NCBI GenBank assembly: GCA_963816545.1
Contig: CAWFLE010000005.1
Location: 1 to 64,000, forward strand
Direction of reading: 5' to 3'
DNA length: 64,000 nt
DNA from: Albimonas sp963816545
GTDB taxonomy: Bacteria > Pseudomonadota > Alphaproteobacteria > Rhodobacterales > Rhodobacteraceae
How positions within the stretch are numbered: the stretch's first letter is position 1; each line of letters starts with the position of its first letter. A model generated the notes under the pieces. It saw only the letters and a list, made by a program, of their open reading frames with translations, was not told where the DNA came from and made no database searches. Below are positions 1 to 8,504 of this stretch, one piece after another. Made by a program: the position numbers and the translations under genes.

Positions 1-994
1 CGAGCAACCGGGCCGCACGACGGCTGCTGGCGATCGCCAACGCGCTCGACGGCATGAGCCGGGCGGAGGCGGCGAAAGCTGCGGGGATGGAGCGGCAGGC
101 GCTGCGCGACGCGGTGCTGCGCTACAACGCCGAAGGACCGGAGGGCGTGCGGGACCGGCCGCTGCCAGGCCGGCCGCCGGCGCTGAGCGAAGCGGAGCTG
201 GCGCTGCTCTTCGACCGCATCTTCCGCGGGCCCGACCCTGAGATGGACGGGGTGAGCAGCTGGACCCTGTCGGACCTCTGCCGCTGGATCGAGGCTCGCT
301 TCGACAAGCGCCTGGCCCCGCAGAGCCTGTCGCGGATCCTGCGGCGCGAGGGGGTCTCACGGCAGAAGGTCCGCCCCACGCACCCGAGGACGGACGAGGC
401 GGCGCAGCGTCGCTTCGAAAAAGGGGGCTGCGGGCGGCGCTGAAGATTGCGGCCGAGGCGCATCCAGGCAAGCGGATCGCGCTGTGGTTCCAGGGCGAGA
501 TGCGGGTCGGCCAGAAGGGCCGGCTCTGCCATCGCTGGTGGAGCCGCGGCCGCCGCCCGCCTGGCCGCAGGACCAGCGCTTCGAATGGACCTACGTCTTC
601 GGCGCCGCCCGCCCCGACGGGGAGGCCGCCTTCGGCCTCGTCATGCCCGAGGTCGGCGGCCAGGCGATGCAGATCTTCCTCGACGCCTTCGCCGCCACGA
701 TCCCGACGACGAGCACGCCATCATGGTGCTGGACCGCGCCGGCTGGCACGGCGCGAAGGCGCTCCAGGTCCCGCCGAACGTCACCCTGGTCCCGCTGCCG
801 CCCTACTCGCCCCAACTCAATCCGATGGAGCGCGTCTGGCTGTGGCTGCGCGAGCGCTTCCTCAGCCTGCGCGTGTTCGCGGACTTCGACGCCATCGTGG
901 ACGCCTGCTGTCGCGCCTGGAACGCCTTCGCCAACGACCCCTCCCGCATCCGTCCCTCTGCCTCCAGCCGTGGATCGAGAAGGTCATTGGTTAG
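1..994 (+). pseudogene. IS630-family transposase, frameshifted and cut by window edge
   Basis: The reading frame is already open at base 3, before the first ATG at 54, so the 5' end lies outside the window. The N-terminal helix-turn-helix half reads to 443 and includes the family signature around RYNAEGPEGV. The frame then breaks at an A5G5 run (418-427) and resumes as AALKIAAEAHPGKRIALWF. It breaks again near 540-590, 700-725 and 945. The DDE half is recognisable from FEWTYVFG, MVLDRAGWH and PPYSPQLNPMERVW. The element belongs to the IS630/Tc1 superfamily, which inserts at TA. With at least four breaks the copy is inactive as written. A second IS630 in this window (56587-57748) is related but clearly different in sequence. 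Confidence 0.85.
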
Positions 995-1079
995 GCGCGC
1001 CGGTATGATGCGTCTGGATGTTATGCGGGCACGGCCGAAGCGTCGCGGGACGCCCAGGGACGACGGCGAGCGGTCAGGC

Positions 1080-1292
1080 ATCGCCGACAACCTCCTCGCC
1101 CGCGATTTTCCGGCGATGAAGAGCTTCTTCTCTTCGCTGAAGACCGAGCGGACCGCCCGTAAGGTCTACTGCACTTGCGACGAGGCCCGCGCCGATGCAT
1201 TCGACTGCATCGAGCGCTTCCACAATCCGCGGCGACGCCATTCGAAGCTGAGCTGTCTCAGCCCGATGGCGTTCAAGGAACGGACGATGCAC
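1080..1292 (+). pseudogene. IS3-family OrfB C-terminal remnant
   Basis: A short stretch in one frame (FFSSLKTERTARKVY, then DEARADAFDCIERFHNPRRRHSKL and LSPMAF) is the C-terminal end of an IS3-family integrase-type transposase. It carries the last catalytic-domain helix and the conserved RRRHS..SP.F ending. No start, no catalytic DD pair and no OrfA are present. It directly follows the wrecked IS630 transposase, so the first 1.3 kb is a graveyard of insertion sequences. It is of a different IS3 subgroup from the OrfA/OrfB remnant at 7 kb, so they are probably not halves of one element. Confidence 0.75.
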
Positions 1293-1395
1293 ACTAAGCC
1301 GTTGTCCACGGAACCGGCAGCAGGCCCAAAGGGTCCAGCCGGTCCGCGATGTCGCCTGAAGCGTCGAATGAAGTGCCCCGCCGGTCCCACGGCCT

Positions 1396-2028
1396 TCAGG
1401 CGACGGCGCCGCGCATGAGGTTCGCCAACTCGACCCGCGACCCGATCGCCAGCTTCTCATAGGCGCTGTGAAGGTGAATTTTCACGGTTCCGGCCGCTAT
1501 GCCGAGCTCGGCTGCGATCTCGCGCGTCCGAAGACCCTCGGCCGCCAGTTGAGCGACCTCGAACTCCCTGGGCGTCAGCGAGCGGAGGATCTCGGCCCGC
1601 CGCACTTTGCGCGCCTGAAGTTCGTCGAGAGGGGCGGGACTGAACTGGCTCCCATGGAAGACGCCGCCCCGGCCTACCACGCGGACGCATCTCGTGAGGA
1701 CTTCGGGAGCCTCGTCCTTCAGCAGGATCCCCTCTACGTTCAATCGCCGGGCCAGTGCGAAATCGGCCTCGGAAAGATGGGCGGTCAGGAGGATGATCTT
1801 GAGGTCCGGCAGCGCGGTGCGGGCGGCGCGGACGACGTCCATGCCGCTGGCGTCCGGCAGGCGCAGATCCACCACCGCCACGTCCGGCCGGCAGCTGTCC
1901 AAATGCCGGATCGCATCGCCGGCGCGTCGCGCCGTCGCCACCACCTCGAAGCCCTCCTCCGCCTCCAGGAGGCGCCGCAGACCGTCGAGCACCATCCAGT
2001 GGTCATCGACGATGAGGATGCGGATCAA
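1396..2028 (-). CDS. NarL/FixJ-family response regulator
   Basis: A 210-residue two-component response regulator. The N-terminal receiver domain (about 1-120) shows the acidic pair after ILIVDDH, the phospho-acceptor Asp54 in VVDLRLPDA, a Thr switch residue in ILLTAH and the Lys in LLKDE. The C-terminal LuxR-type helix-turn-helix (about 145-205) reads SLTPREFEVAQLAAEGL followed by TREIAAELGIAAGTVKIHL. It overlaps the 3' end of the upstream kinase gene by 4 bp on the same strand, so the two are translationally coupled and should be cognate. The target genes cannot be read from the sequence. The SGNH hydrolase genes beginning 0.6 kb beyond the kinase start are a possible but unproven target. 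Confidence 0.92.
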   Translation of the reverse strand: MIRILIVDDHWMVLDGLRRLLEAEEGFEVVATARRAGDAIRHLDSCRPDVAVVDLRLPDASGMDVVRAARTALPDLKIILLTAHLSEADFALARRLNVEGILLKDEAPEVLTRCVRVVGRGGVFHGSQFSPAPLDELQARKVRRAEILRSLTPREFEVAQLAAEGLRTREIAAELGIAAGTVKIHLHSAYEKLAIGSRVELANLMRGAVA

Positions 2029-3844
2029 AGGTGGCGCCAGAGCGGAAGGCGGACGCGGATCGCGGCGCCGACATCGGCGGCGTCAATGAAAAGGCGCCCT
2101 CCGCAGCGCGCCGCCCGCTCCCGCAGGCTGCGGGGGCCGATGCGGCGAACCCTCAGTTCTTCGTCAGCGAGCGAGCGGTTGAAACCGAAGCCCCTTCCGT
2201 CGTCGCGGACGACGAGCTCGACCGTCCCGTCGGTCGTCCGGACGACCAGGTCGACATGCCGACATGCGCCGTGCTTGACGGCATTGGCGACCGCCTCGGT
2301 CACGAACGACGTCAGTTCGTCGGCGAGGTGGGTGGGAAGCTGGAGATCGGGAGGTTCGATCGCGTGGTCGAGTTGGACCAGCCATTGCGCCGAGAGGCGC
2401 AACGTCAAGCTGGCGAAATGCGGGCCCAGCGCCGTCTCTTCCGCGACATCGTCACCGATTTCCAGGGTTCCGATGAGGTTCCGCAAGTCCCGCTGCTCCT
2501 GCGCAAGCATCTCCTGGACCGCCTGGAGCCGCCGGGGAACGAGCTCCGGCGCCCGCCTCGTCAGCTCCTTAAGCTCCTGCAGCTGAAGGTTGGCGCCGGC
2601 GAGAGCTTGCAGGACGCCGTCGTGCAGATTGCGGGCGACGCGCATCCGCTCGTTCATCTCCGCATCGTCTATGAGGCGCCGCGTCAGGAGCGCGTGCTCG
2701 AACAGCGAGGCCGCCCTCACGGCCGCGATCTCGGCCACCGAGATCTGGTCCGCGCTCAGGGCCGGCGGGTCGAGCAGGAACAGGCGCGCTTCCATGTCCT
2801 CGAGGACGAGCGGGGTCGAGATGAACGCCCCTGCCTGGAAGTCCGCCAGGATCTGCCGGTTCACGTCCGGACTGCGTGTGCTCGCAGCGTTGCAGCGAAC
2901 GGTCACCGGAGCGGGCGAAAACCTTGCCGTCGGACACGAGAAGGCTCGACGAGGCGAAAGCCTCGGAGGTCCAGGGCGCGTACCGCCCGGGTTCGACCTT
3001 GAACATGCCGCCGCGCCCGCCCTCCCAGATCGCCGCGTAGGTCCAGGGCTCTTCAGCGTCGCTCCAGAGGAGGAGGACGCGCTCGCACTGCGTGACGTAG
3101 GAGACGTATTCGACAGCCGGAACCCCCGGCCATTCCCGGCCCGCCGGCAGCGCCGCAGGACGCCTCGCGATCCTCCCGAGGGCGCGCTGCGCGGAATCCT
3201 CGTGCAGGCCGAGCCAGACGAGGAGAGCGGCCGACACGAACACCAGAACCAAGCGGGAGACGTCCTGCGTCGCGTCGGCGTCGGGATCGAGCGCGACCGC
3301 CGGGTCGAACAGCAGAAGGCCCAGGAAGATCAGGATCGTGGCGCCGGAGGCCCACAAGGCGCCGCGCCAGCGCCAGAGGAGCGTGCCTTTGATGAGCACG
3401 AAGGGCGCGAACATGAAGTATGGACTTTCGGGTCCGCCCGTGAGGGCCATCAGCGCGCCGAGCACGGCCAGATCGAGCGCCAGGCGAAGCACGGCGCCGC
3501 GTCTGTCGGTGAGCGCGGACCGCCAGGTGGCGCATGCGGAGAGCACGGCGTAGACCAGATAACCGACGACGAGCCCGAATTGCGCCTCGGGCGAGCCGGT
3601 CGGGTGGATGGAATTCGAGCCAGGCGATATGCAGGCCCGCAATGCCGATGACGATCCGGGTGATGGCCGCGACCTTGTCAGGCCGGTCCCGGAACAGCGC
3701 CGTCCAGCGACCCTTCCCCTCCTCCGGCGCGGCGAGCGGGAGATCCTTGTGCGGAACGGCCTGCGACCCCGCTTTCGCGGCGGAATGCGTGGGCTGGGGA
3801 CGCGCAGCGACGCTCTCCGGGCTGATGACGCCATCAATCGACAT
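2025..3844 (-). pseudogene. NarX-type membrane sensor histidine kinase, two frameshifts
   Basis: Read across two single-base breaks (near 3605 and 2905), this encodes a kinase of about 600 residues. The start is MSIDGVISPESV at 3844. About six hydrophobic segments follow (AAITRIVIGIAGLHIAW, FGLVVGYLVYAVL, AVLRLALDLAVLGALM, YFMFAPFVLIKGTLL, GATILIFLGLLLF, LVLVFVSAALLVWL), then a GAF-like region, then a HisKA_3 dimerisation segment with the phospho-acceptor motif RNLHDGVLQ. The HATPase domain has the N box EAVANAVKHG and G box DDGRGFGF. This is the HPK7/NarX type that normally pairs with a LuxR-type regulator, which is exactly the neighbour. Both catalytic halves are well conserved, so the breaks may be sequencing errors. 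The signal is unknown. Confidence 0.8.
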
Positions 3845-4409
3845 CGTCCGGAATTCCTCCGGGCTTGCGCGCGAACAGAGATGCGCAATGGGAATATTAG
3901 CCGCTGCCGCCGCTTGGCGATAGCCTGTTCCATCAGGGATCCACGACGCGCTTCGAAGCTCGCTTCGTCCGGAAACTTCTCGAGCAGGGTCGAGGTATCT
4001 CGGTACGGACGGCGGAGAGGCCCGGCTGGTCCACGCGGACGCTCCGCCGGTCCCCGACCCTGCCGGTGGCAATCAAGGACAAGCCGGCGCACTCTTGAGG
4101 CCCGAAGCCGGCGGAAAGGCGCGCGCCATCCGTCATCATGAGCACATGGCCGGGGATTCGGCGGGCTATAACCTTCGGCATATTCTGCGGCGCCGATCTG
4201 CTGTGGCAGAGTCTCGGCAGTTTGAAGGATATTGCACGGAACGGAACTTCTTATTCATCGGCCATCCAGCATCGCCACTGTTACATCGAGTGAAGCAATG
4301 CTGCCGGGAAGTTACGACTAGCTGAGATCGAAGTGCTCCTTGGGGCGCTCTTAAGAGATAAATTTTACGAATAAAGCGCGCTTTTTCAAGTATATGTTGG
4401 ATTTACTGC
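3845..4409. other. Intergenic region, divergent promoters, AT-rich right half
   Basis: No convincing gene lies in these 565 bases. The left part has the GC content of the chromosome. The right part, about 4200-4409, is clearly more AT-rich (for example ttaagagataaattttacg and caagtatatgttggattta). It must hold the promoters of the divergent kinase and SGNH genes. The compositional step suggests that the SGNH block or its regulatory region was acquired. Confidence 0.5.
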
Positions 4410-5706
4410 ATGGTTAGCAAGCCGAGTTCGAGAAATTTTGCAGGATCCGGCAGGGCGAGGTCGTCGGGCGAGAGCGTCAGGTCAGGTGACCTCGGCCGGG
4501 CCAAGCCCCCGCCCCGCTTGCGCCGCGCCGTCGCAGGTCTGGTCCTGATCGGTCTCTCGGTCGGGGTCGGGCTGGTGCTGATGGACGTCTTTCTGAGAGT
4601 TTTTCCCCAGTTCCAGGTTCAGACCGGCACGGGAAAGTACATCATGTGCAGTCGGAGCGAGACACGCCACCAACCTCATCCCCGCTTCGGCTACACGGAA
4701 GTGCCGGGAAACAGCTACTTCGAGCAGTTCAGCCCGCAGGACCCGTGGAATTACGTCAGCATCAATGAGGAGGGTTTCCGCGACAACCATCCTCGCATCG
4801 GAGACCCGGTCATCGTGCTTGGCGAATTCGATGGTCCGAGCCTCGGTCGTCGATGAGAGCGAGGGCTTCACGTACCTGCTGAACACCTGGCGGCCGGAAC
4901 TGTCGTTCCGGAACTATGGCATCGGCGGCTATGGCCAGGCGAATTCGCTCAGGGTCTACGAGGATATCGGCGCGGCCACGCCGCACCGGCTCGTCGTTCA
5001 GGGCGTCTCATTGAGTACCGACCTTGGGGACAACGCGCGTCTTGCCGAACTCGATGGGGACGATGTCGTCGTCAACGTGGTCGCGAAGGAAATGGATACA
5101 CCTCGTAACGCGTCGCTTGCGCTCAAGATTCACCGTGCCCTTTACGCAAACACCACCGTCTACCCGCTCGTGTACGCGATCGCCCTGCGCCGTTTCGTCG
5201 AGGACCATGATCACGACCAGGAGCTGGAGATCACTCGGCGCCTGCTCGAGCGGCTTGCTTCGGAAGCACGGCGGCACGACGCGGACCTCCTGCTCCTCGT
5301 GCTTCCGGGATGGGCCGAGGTGGCCGGTCTGGACGATGGCAAGCAACCTGAGCGGCAGCGCGACATGCTCGCGGCCTTCGCCGCCGCCCATGAGAGCGTC
5401 TACCTCCTCGATCCGACGCCGGAGCTCGCGGCGGCGGGAGCTGAAGCGAGCTACGGCGTCCTCGACAAGCACCTGAGCGCAAGCGGCCAGTTCATCGTCG
5501 CCACGACGCTGGACCGCTGGATCTCCCGGGACTGGCCCGGGGGCCCCGGGGAGGAGCCGCCGACCCGCGCTTTCACGCCGCATCCGGCCGTTCGCGCGGA
5601 CTGCGCCGAAGCCGACCGATATCGGGCGGAGCTGGAGCGGCCGCGCCATGCCGCCATGGAGCGGCGAGCGGCAGATCGGTCCCCGGGAAGCATATTGATA
5701 GAGTGA
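4410..5706 (+). pseudogene. Membrane-anchored SGNH/GDSL hydrolase-like protein, one frameshift
   Basis: About 430 residues read across one frameshift near 4825. There is an N-terminal signal anchor (AVAGLVLIGLSVGVGLVLMDVFLRVFP). A region of the type seen in membrane-anchored SGNH proteins follows (FGYTEVPGNSYF, INEEGFRD). The break falls exactly in the nucleophile motif, where VIVLG in one frame continues as SMVRASVVDESEGF in the next, so the expected GDS motif is interrupted. The C-terminal catalytic Asp-x-x-His is present as DKHLSASGQ. SGNH proteins of this build deacylate, or transfer acyl groups to, glycans in the periplasm. The substrate is unknown. The downstream gene is a second SGNH protein 11 bp away, so they probably form an operon. 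Confidence 0.7.
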
Positions 5707-5717
5707 TCGAGGTTCTC

Positions 5718-6797
5718 ATGCAGAAGCGATTTATTTCATCGAGCCGCGCCATTCTGGCCCGATCCGCCGCAGCGCTCGTCGGGCTGGCGGTCGGGTTGGC
5801 CATGACCGAGGCCGCCGCACGGCTGATCCTCGACAACGGCATGCATTTCGACGTCGAGATGTGGAAGTACGCCCGCGATCTGAAGCGCGTGAGCGATATT
5901 CCCGGCGGCGGCCATGAGCACCGCCCCCTGACCTCCGGCGTCTACATGGGCGTCCCCGTCTCGATAAACGCTTTCGGACAACGCGACCGGGAAATCGAGC
6001 TTGAGGCGGCCGACGGGGTCGTGCGGACCATGATGCTCGGAGACAGCCTGACGTTCGGCTGGGGCGTGGCGGTTGAAGAGACGCCTTCAAAGCTGCTCGA
6101 GGGGCTGCTGAACGAAGCGGGCGGCGGCGTAAGCCACGAGGTGATCAACACGGGCGTCGGCAACACCAACACCGCCATGCAGGTCGCCTACTTCCTCGCG
6201 AAGGGCCAGGCGTTCCACCCGGACACGGTGGTGTTGAACTACTTCATCAACGATGCGGAGCCTACGCCGCACCGGAAGGGTTCCTGGCTGGTCGAACGCT
6301 CCATGGCGGTCGTGATGCTCGCCTCCGCCGTGGACAAGGCGTGGAGGCTGGCTCTCGGCGGCGCGGACTGGAGGGAGTATTACCGCGATCTCTATACCCC
6401 CGATCGGCAAGGGTGGGCGGAGGCGCAGGACGCCATCGCGGCGCTTGCAGAGTACTGTCGGGCGCACGGGATCAATCTTCTGGTCGTCAACTACCCGGAA
6501 CTGCATGAGCTTTCCGACTACCCCTTCGCCCGTGAGACGGAGCTCGTGCGGGAATCGGCTGAGGCCCACGATCTGCCCTTCGTGGACCTGACCCCGTCCG
6601 TGCACGATCTTCAGCCGGAGAGCTTGTGGGTGTCTCCCACAGACGCCCACCCGAACCTGATCGCCAATCGGCGCTTCGCGCCGGTCATCGAGGCGAAGCT
6701 CCGCGAGGCTTTCCCGCAGATCTACCCGCCGATCATCTCGGGGTTCGTCGGCGACGGGCTGGTCGTGCCGGCCAAGCTGGAGGTCGGCCGGCGCTGA
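5718..6797 (+). CDS. SGNH/GDSL-family hydrolase, membrane-anchored
   Basis: A 359-residue protein with an N-terminal signal anchor (about 8-30) and all SGNH blocks. Block I is LGDSLTFGWG with nucleophile Ser110. Block II has a Gly in NTGVGNTNT. Block III is YFINDAEP. Block V has Asp309 and His311 in TDAHPN. The family has Ser-His-Asp esterases and acetyl-transferring enzymes. In bacteria the membrane-anchored type commonly trims or adds O-acetyl groups on exported polysaccharide, but the substrate here is not readable. I chose the ATG at 5718 because GAGG lies five bases upstream. A GTG at 5703 that overlaps the preceding stop is the alternative. It pairs with the SGNH gene just upstream. Confidence 0.85.
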   Translation: MQKRFISSSRAILARSAAALVGLAVGLAMTEAAARLILDNGMHFDVEMWKYARDLKRVSDIPGGGHEHRPLTSGVYMGVPVSINAFGQRDREIELEAADGVVRTMMLGDSLTFGWGVAVEETPSKLLEGLLNEAGGGVSHEVINTGVGNTNTAMQVAYFLAKGQAFHPDTVVLNYFINDAEPTPHRKGSWLVERSMAVVMLASAVDKAWRLALGGADWREYYRDLYTPDRQGWAEAQDAIAALAEYCRAHGINLLVVNYPELHELSDYPFARETELVRESAEAHDLPFVDLTPSVHDLQPESLWVSPTDAHPNLIANRRFAPVIEAKLREAFPQIYPPIISGFVGDGLVVPAKLEVGRR

Positions 6798-7047
6798 CTT
6801 CGGGGCGGGCGCCGCCATGCGTCGGCGGCGTCTGGTTCCGCGTGCGGAAGTCGGCGTGCGAGCGTCTGGCGGTCGCAACGCGAGCCGGTCGCCAAGCCCC
6901 GGTGCGGCGCGACTTCAAATCTGACCTGAGCCCCCACTTCCCTCCGGATCCGAGGAGAGTCCGCGGGTTGATTTCTGGGGTGACCTGCCCCCCGCGAAAG
7001 CGCTCGCTGTGATGTAGAGTCTGCCCCACCTCGAAGAAGCAGGCGAC

Positions 7048-7311
7048 ATGAGGAAGAGCCGTTTCACCGACGCGGAGGTCATCGAGATGATCAGGGAACA
7101 GGAGGCCGGGATGGCGACGACGGAGGTTTGTCGCAAGCACGGCCTGAGCCCGGTGACGTTCCATTCGCTCAAAGCCAAGTTCGGCGGTATGGAGTTGTCC
7201 GATGCCCGGCGGCTGAAGGCGCTTGAAGATGAGAACGCGAAGCTCAAGCGGCTGCCGGCGGACACGATGCTCGACACCGTCGTGCTCAAGGACCTGCTGG
7301 GAGAGCGCTGA
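7048..7311 (+). CDS. IS3-family transposase OrfA
   Basis: An 87-residue OrfA of the IS3 family with the helix-turn-helix region (RFTDAEVIEMIREQEAGM, then TTEVCRKHGLSPVTFHSLK) and the leucine-zipper-like ending (ARRLKALEDENAKLKRL). It would bind the inverted repeats and is normally fused to OrfB by a -1 ribosomal frameshift. Since its OrfB is truncated and has an internal stop, this copy cannot transpose by itself. Confidence 0.85.
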   Translation: MRKSRFTDAEVIEMIREQEAGMATTEVCRKHGLSPVTFHSLKAKFGGMELSDARRLKALEDENAKLKRLPADTMLDTVVLKDLLGER

Positions 7312-7646
7312 CGACCCCGAAGGAGCGGCCGGACGCGGCGCTCCGGGCGATGCGGGATCATGACGTCTCGCAGCGCCGGGCGTGCCGGCTCGTCGGCGTC
7401 GACCCCTAGACCGTCCGGCGCGACCGCCCGCCGGACAACACGGACGTGCGCGCGGCGATGCGGGAGATCGCGGGCGAACGGCGGCGCTTCGGCTACTGGC
7501 GCAATTGGGTCCTGCTCGAGCGCGAGGGCATGACGATGAACCACAAGAAGTTCTACCGGCTCTACCGCGAGGAGGGTCTGGCGGTGAAATGGCGACGGGG
7601 GCGCAAGCGGGCCCGCTACTGCCGTTACGTCAGCTTGAGAAGGTGA
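7311..7646 (+). pseudogene. IS3-family OrfB, truncated with internal stop
   Basis: This continues from OrfA in the neighbouring frame. The N-terminal HTH_21 region of the transposase is readable (DVSQRRACRLVGVDP, then AAMREIAGERRRFGYWR and NHKKFYRLYREEGLAV). An in-frame TAG sits at 7407-7409, where a sense codon is expected, and the frame ends at 7646 before the DDE catalytic core. The whole integrase domain is missing. Confidence 0.8.
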
Positions 7647-7711
7647 TTCCATGGGCTCGCCCCCTTGCCGCGCCGCCTGCTATCCTCCCCGCTCGCAGCG
7701 GGAGGAATGGA

Positions 7712-8500
7712 ATGCAGCAGGCCTGGGACTTTCTCGAAGAGACTGAGGCGCTCGGCGCCGCGCTCAAGGACCTTCCGGCGCCGGACTGGGACCGTCGGAC
7801 CCAGTTCCGCGGCTGGACGATCAACGACGTGATCTCCCACCTGCATTTCTGGAACAAGGCCGCGGACCTCTCGCTCCAGGATCAGGACGGCTTCGCGCGC
7901 CTGCTGGAGGCCCTGCGCACCCACCGGGGCCCCGAGGGGCTGCGTCCGGCCGAGAGCAAAGTGACGCCCGATCTCCACGGCCCCGAGCTGCGGGAGGCGT
8001 GGCTGGCGCTCGTCCGCGACATGGCCCCCCGCTGGGCGGAGGCCGACCCGAAGCGGCGCCTGCCCTGGGGCGGGCCGTCCATGTCCGCCCGCTCCTCCAT
8101 GACCGCCCGGCAGATGGAGACCTGGGCCCACGGGCACGAAATCCTCGACGCGCTCGGCCTGAAGCGCGAGGATACGGACCGCATCCGCAATATCGTCGTC
8201 CTCGGCGTGAACACCTACGGCTGGACCTTCCAGACCCGGGAGACGCCGATCCCCGGCCCCATGCCGCGCCTGCGCCTGGCCGCCCCCTCGGGCGAGATCT
8301 GGGAATTCGGCGAGGGCGAGGGCCTGGTCGAGGGCTCGTCCGTCGGCTTCGCCCAGGTTGTCACCCAGACGCGCAACGTGGCCGACACCGACCTGAAGGT
8401 GGAGGGCGAGGCCGCCCGCCTGTGGATGGAGAACGCCCAGTGCTTCGCCGGCGCCCCCGTCCAGCCACCGGCGCCGGGGACGCGCTTCGTCCAGGCCTGA
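7712..8500 (+). CDS. TIGR03084-type DinB/maleylpyruvate isomerase-fold protein
   Basis: A 262-residue protein that begins with a DinB-like four-helix segment (MQQAWDFLEETEALGAAL, then W.INDVISHLHFWNKAA). It shows the mid-protein METWAHGHEILDALG helix with metal-ligand-type histidines. This is the build of the TIGR03084 group, related to the mycothiol-dependent maleylpyruvate isomerase fold. Members are predicted thiol-dependent, metal-binding enzymes but their substrate is not established. The start is set by a perfect GGAGG at 7701-7705, six bases before the ATG. The gene converges on the monooxygenase gene, four bases from its stop. Confidence 0.75.
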   Translation: MQQAWDFLEETEALGAALKDLPAPDWDRRTQFRGWTINDVISHLHFWNKAADLSLQDQDGFARLLEALRTHRGPEGLRPAESKVTPDLHGPELREAWLALVRDMAPRWAEADPKRRLPWGGPSMSARSSMTARQMETWAHGHEILDALGLKREDTDRIRNIVVLGVNTYGWTFQTRETPIPGPMPRLRLAAPSGEIWEFGEGEGLVEGSSVGFAQVVTQTRNVADTDLKVEGEAARLWMENAQCFAGAPVQPPAPGTRFVQA

Positions 8501-8504
8501 CAAC

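Larger units (their letters stand above)
6924..7646 (+). mobile_element. IS3-family remnant (left part)
   Basis: The left part of an IS3-family element survives: terminus-like sequences beginning TGACCTG at 6924 and again around 6980, an intact OrfA and the first third of OrfB. The right half and the right inverted repeat are gone. Chromosomal sequence resumes at about 7647, just before the TIGR03084 gene. The two TGACCTG-type ends close together suggest either nested insertions or an internal deletion. Confidence 0.65.

Noticed and set aside
1080..7646. The IS3 pieces at 1.1 kb and 7.0 kb as two halves of one element split by the two-component/SGNH block
   Set aside because: The C-terminal piece and the OrfA/OrfB piece carry signatures of different IS3 subgroups, and the ends next to the block do not show matching halves.
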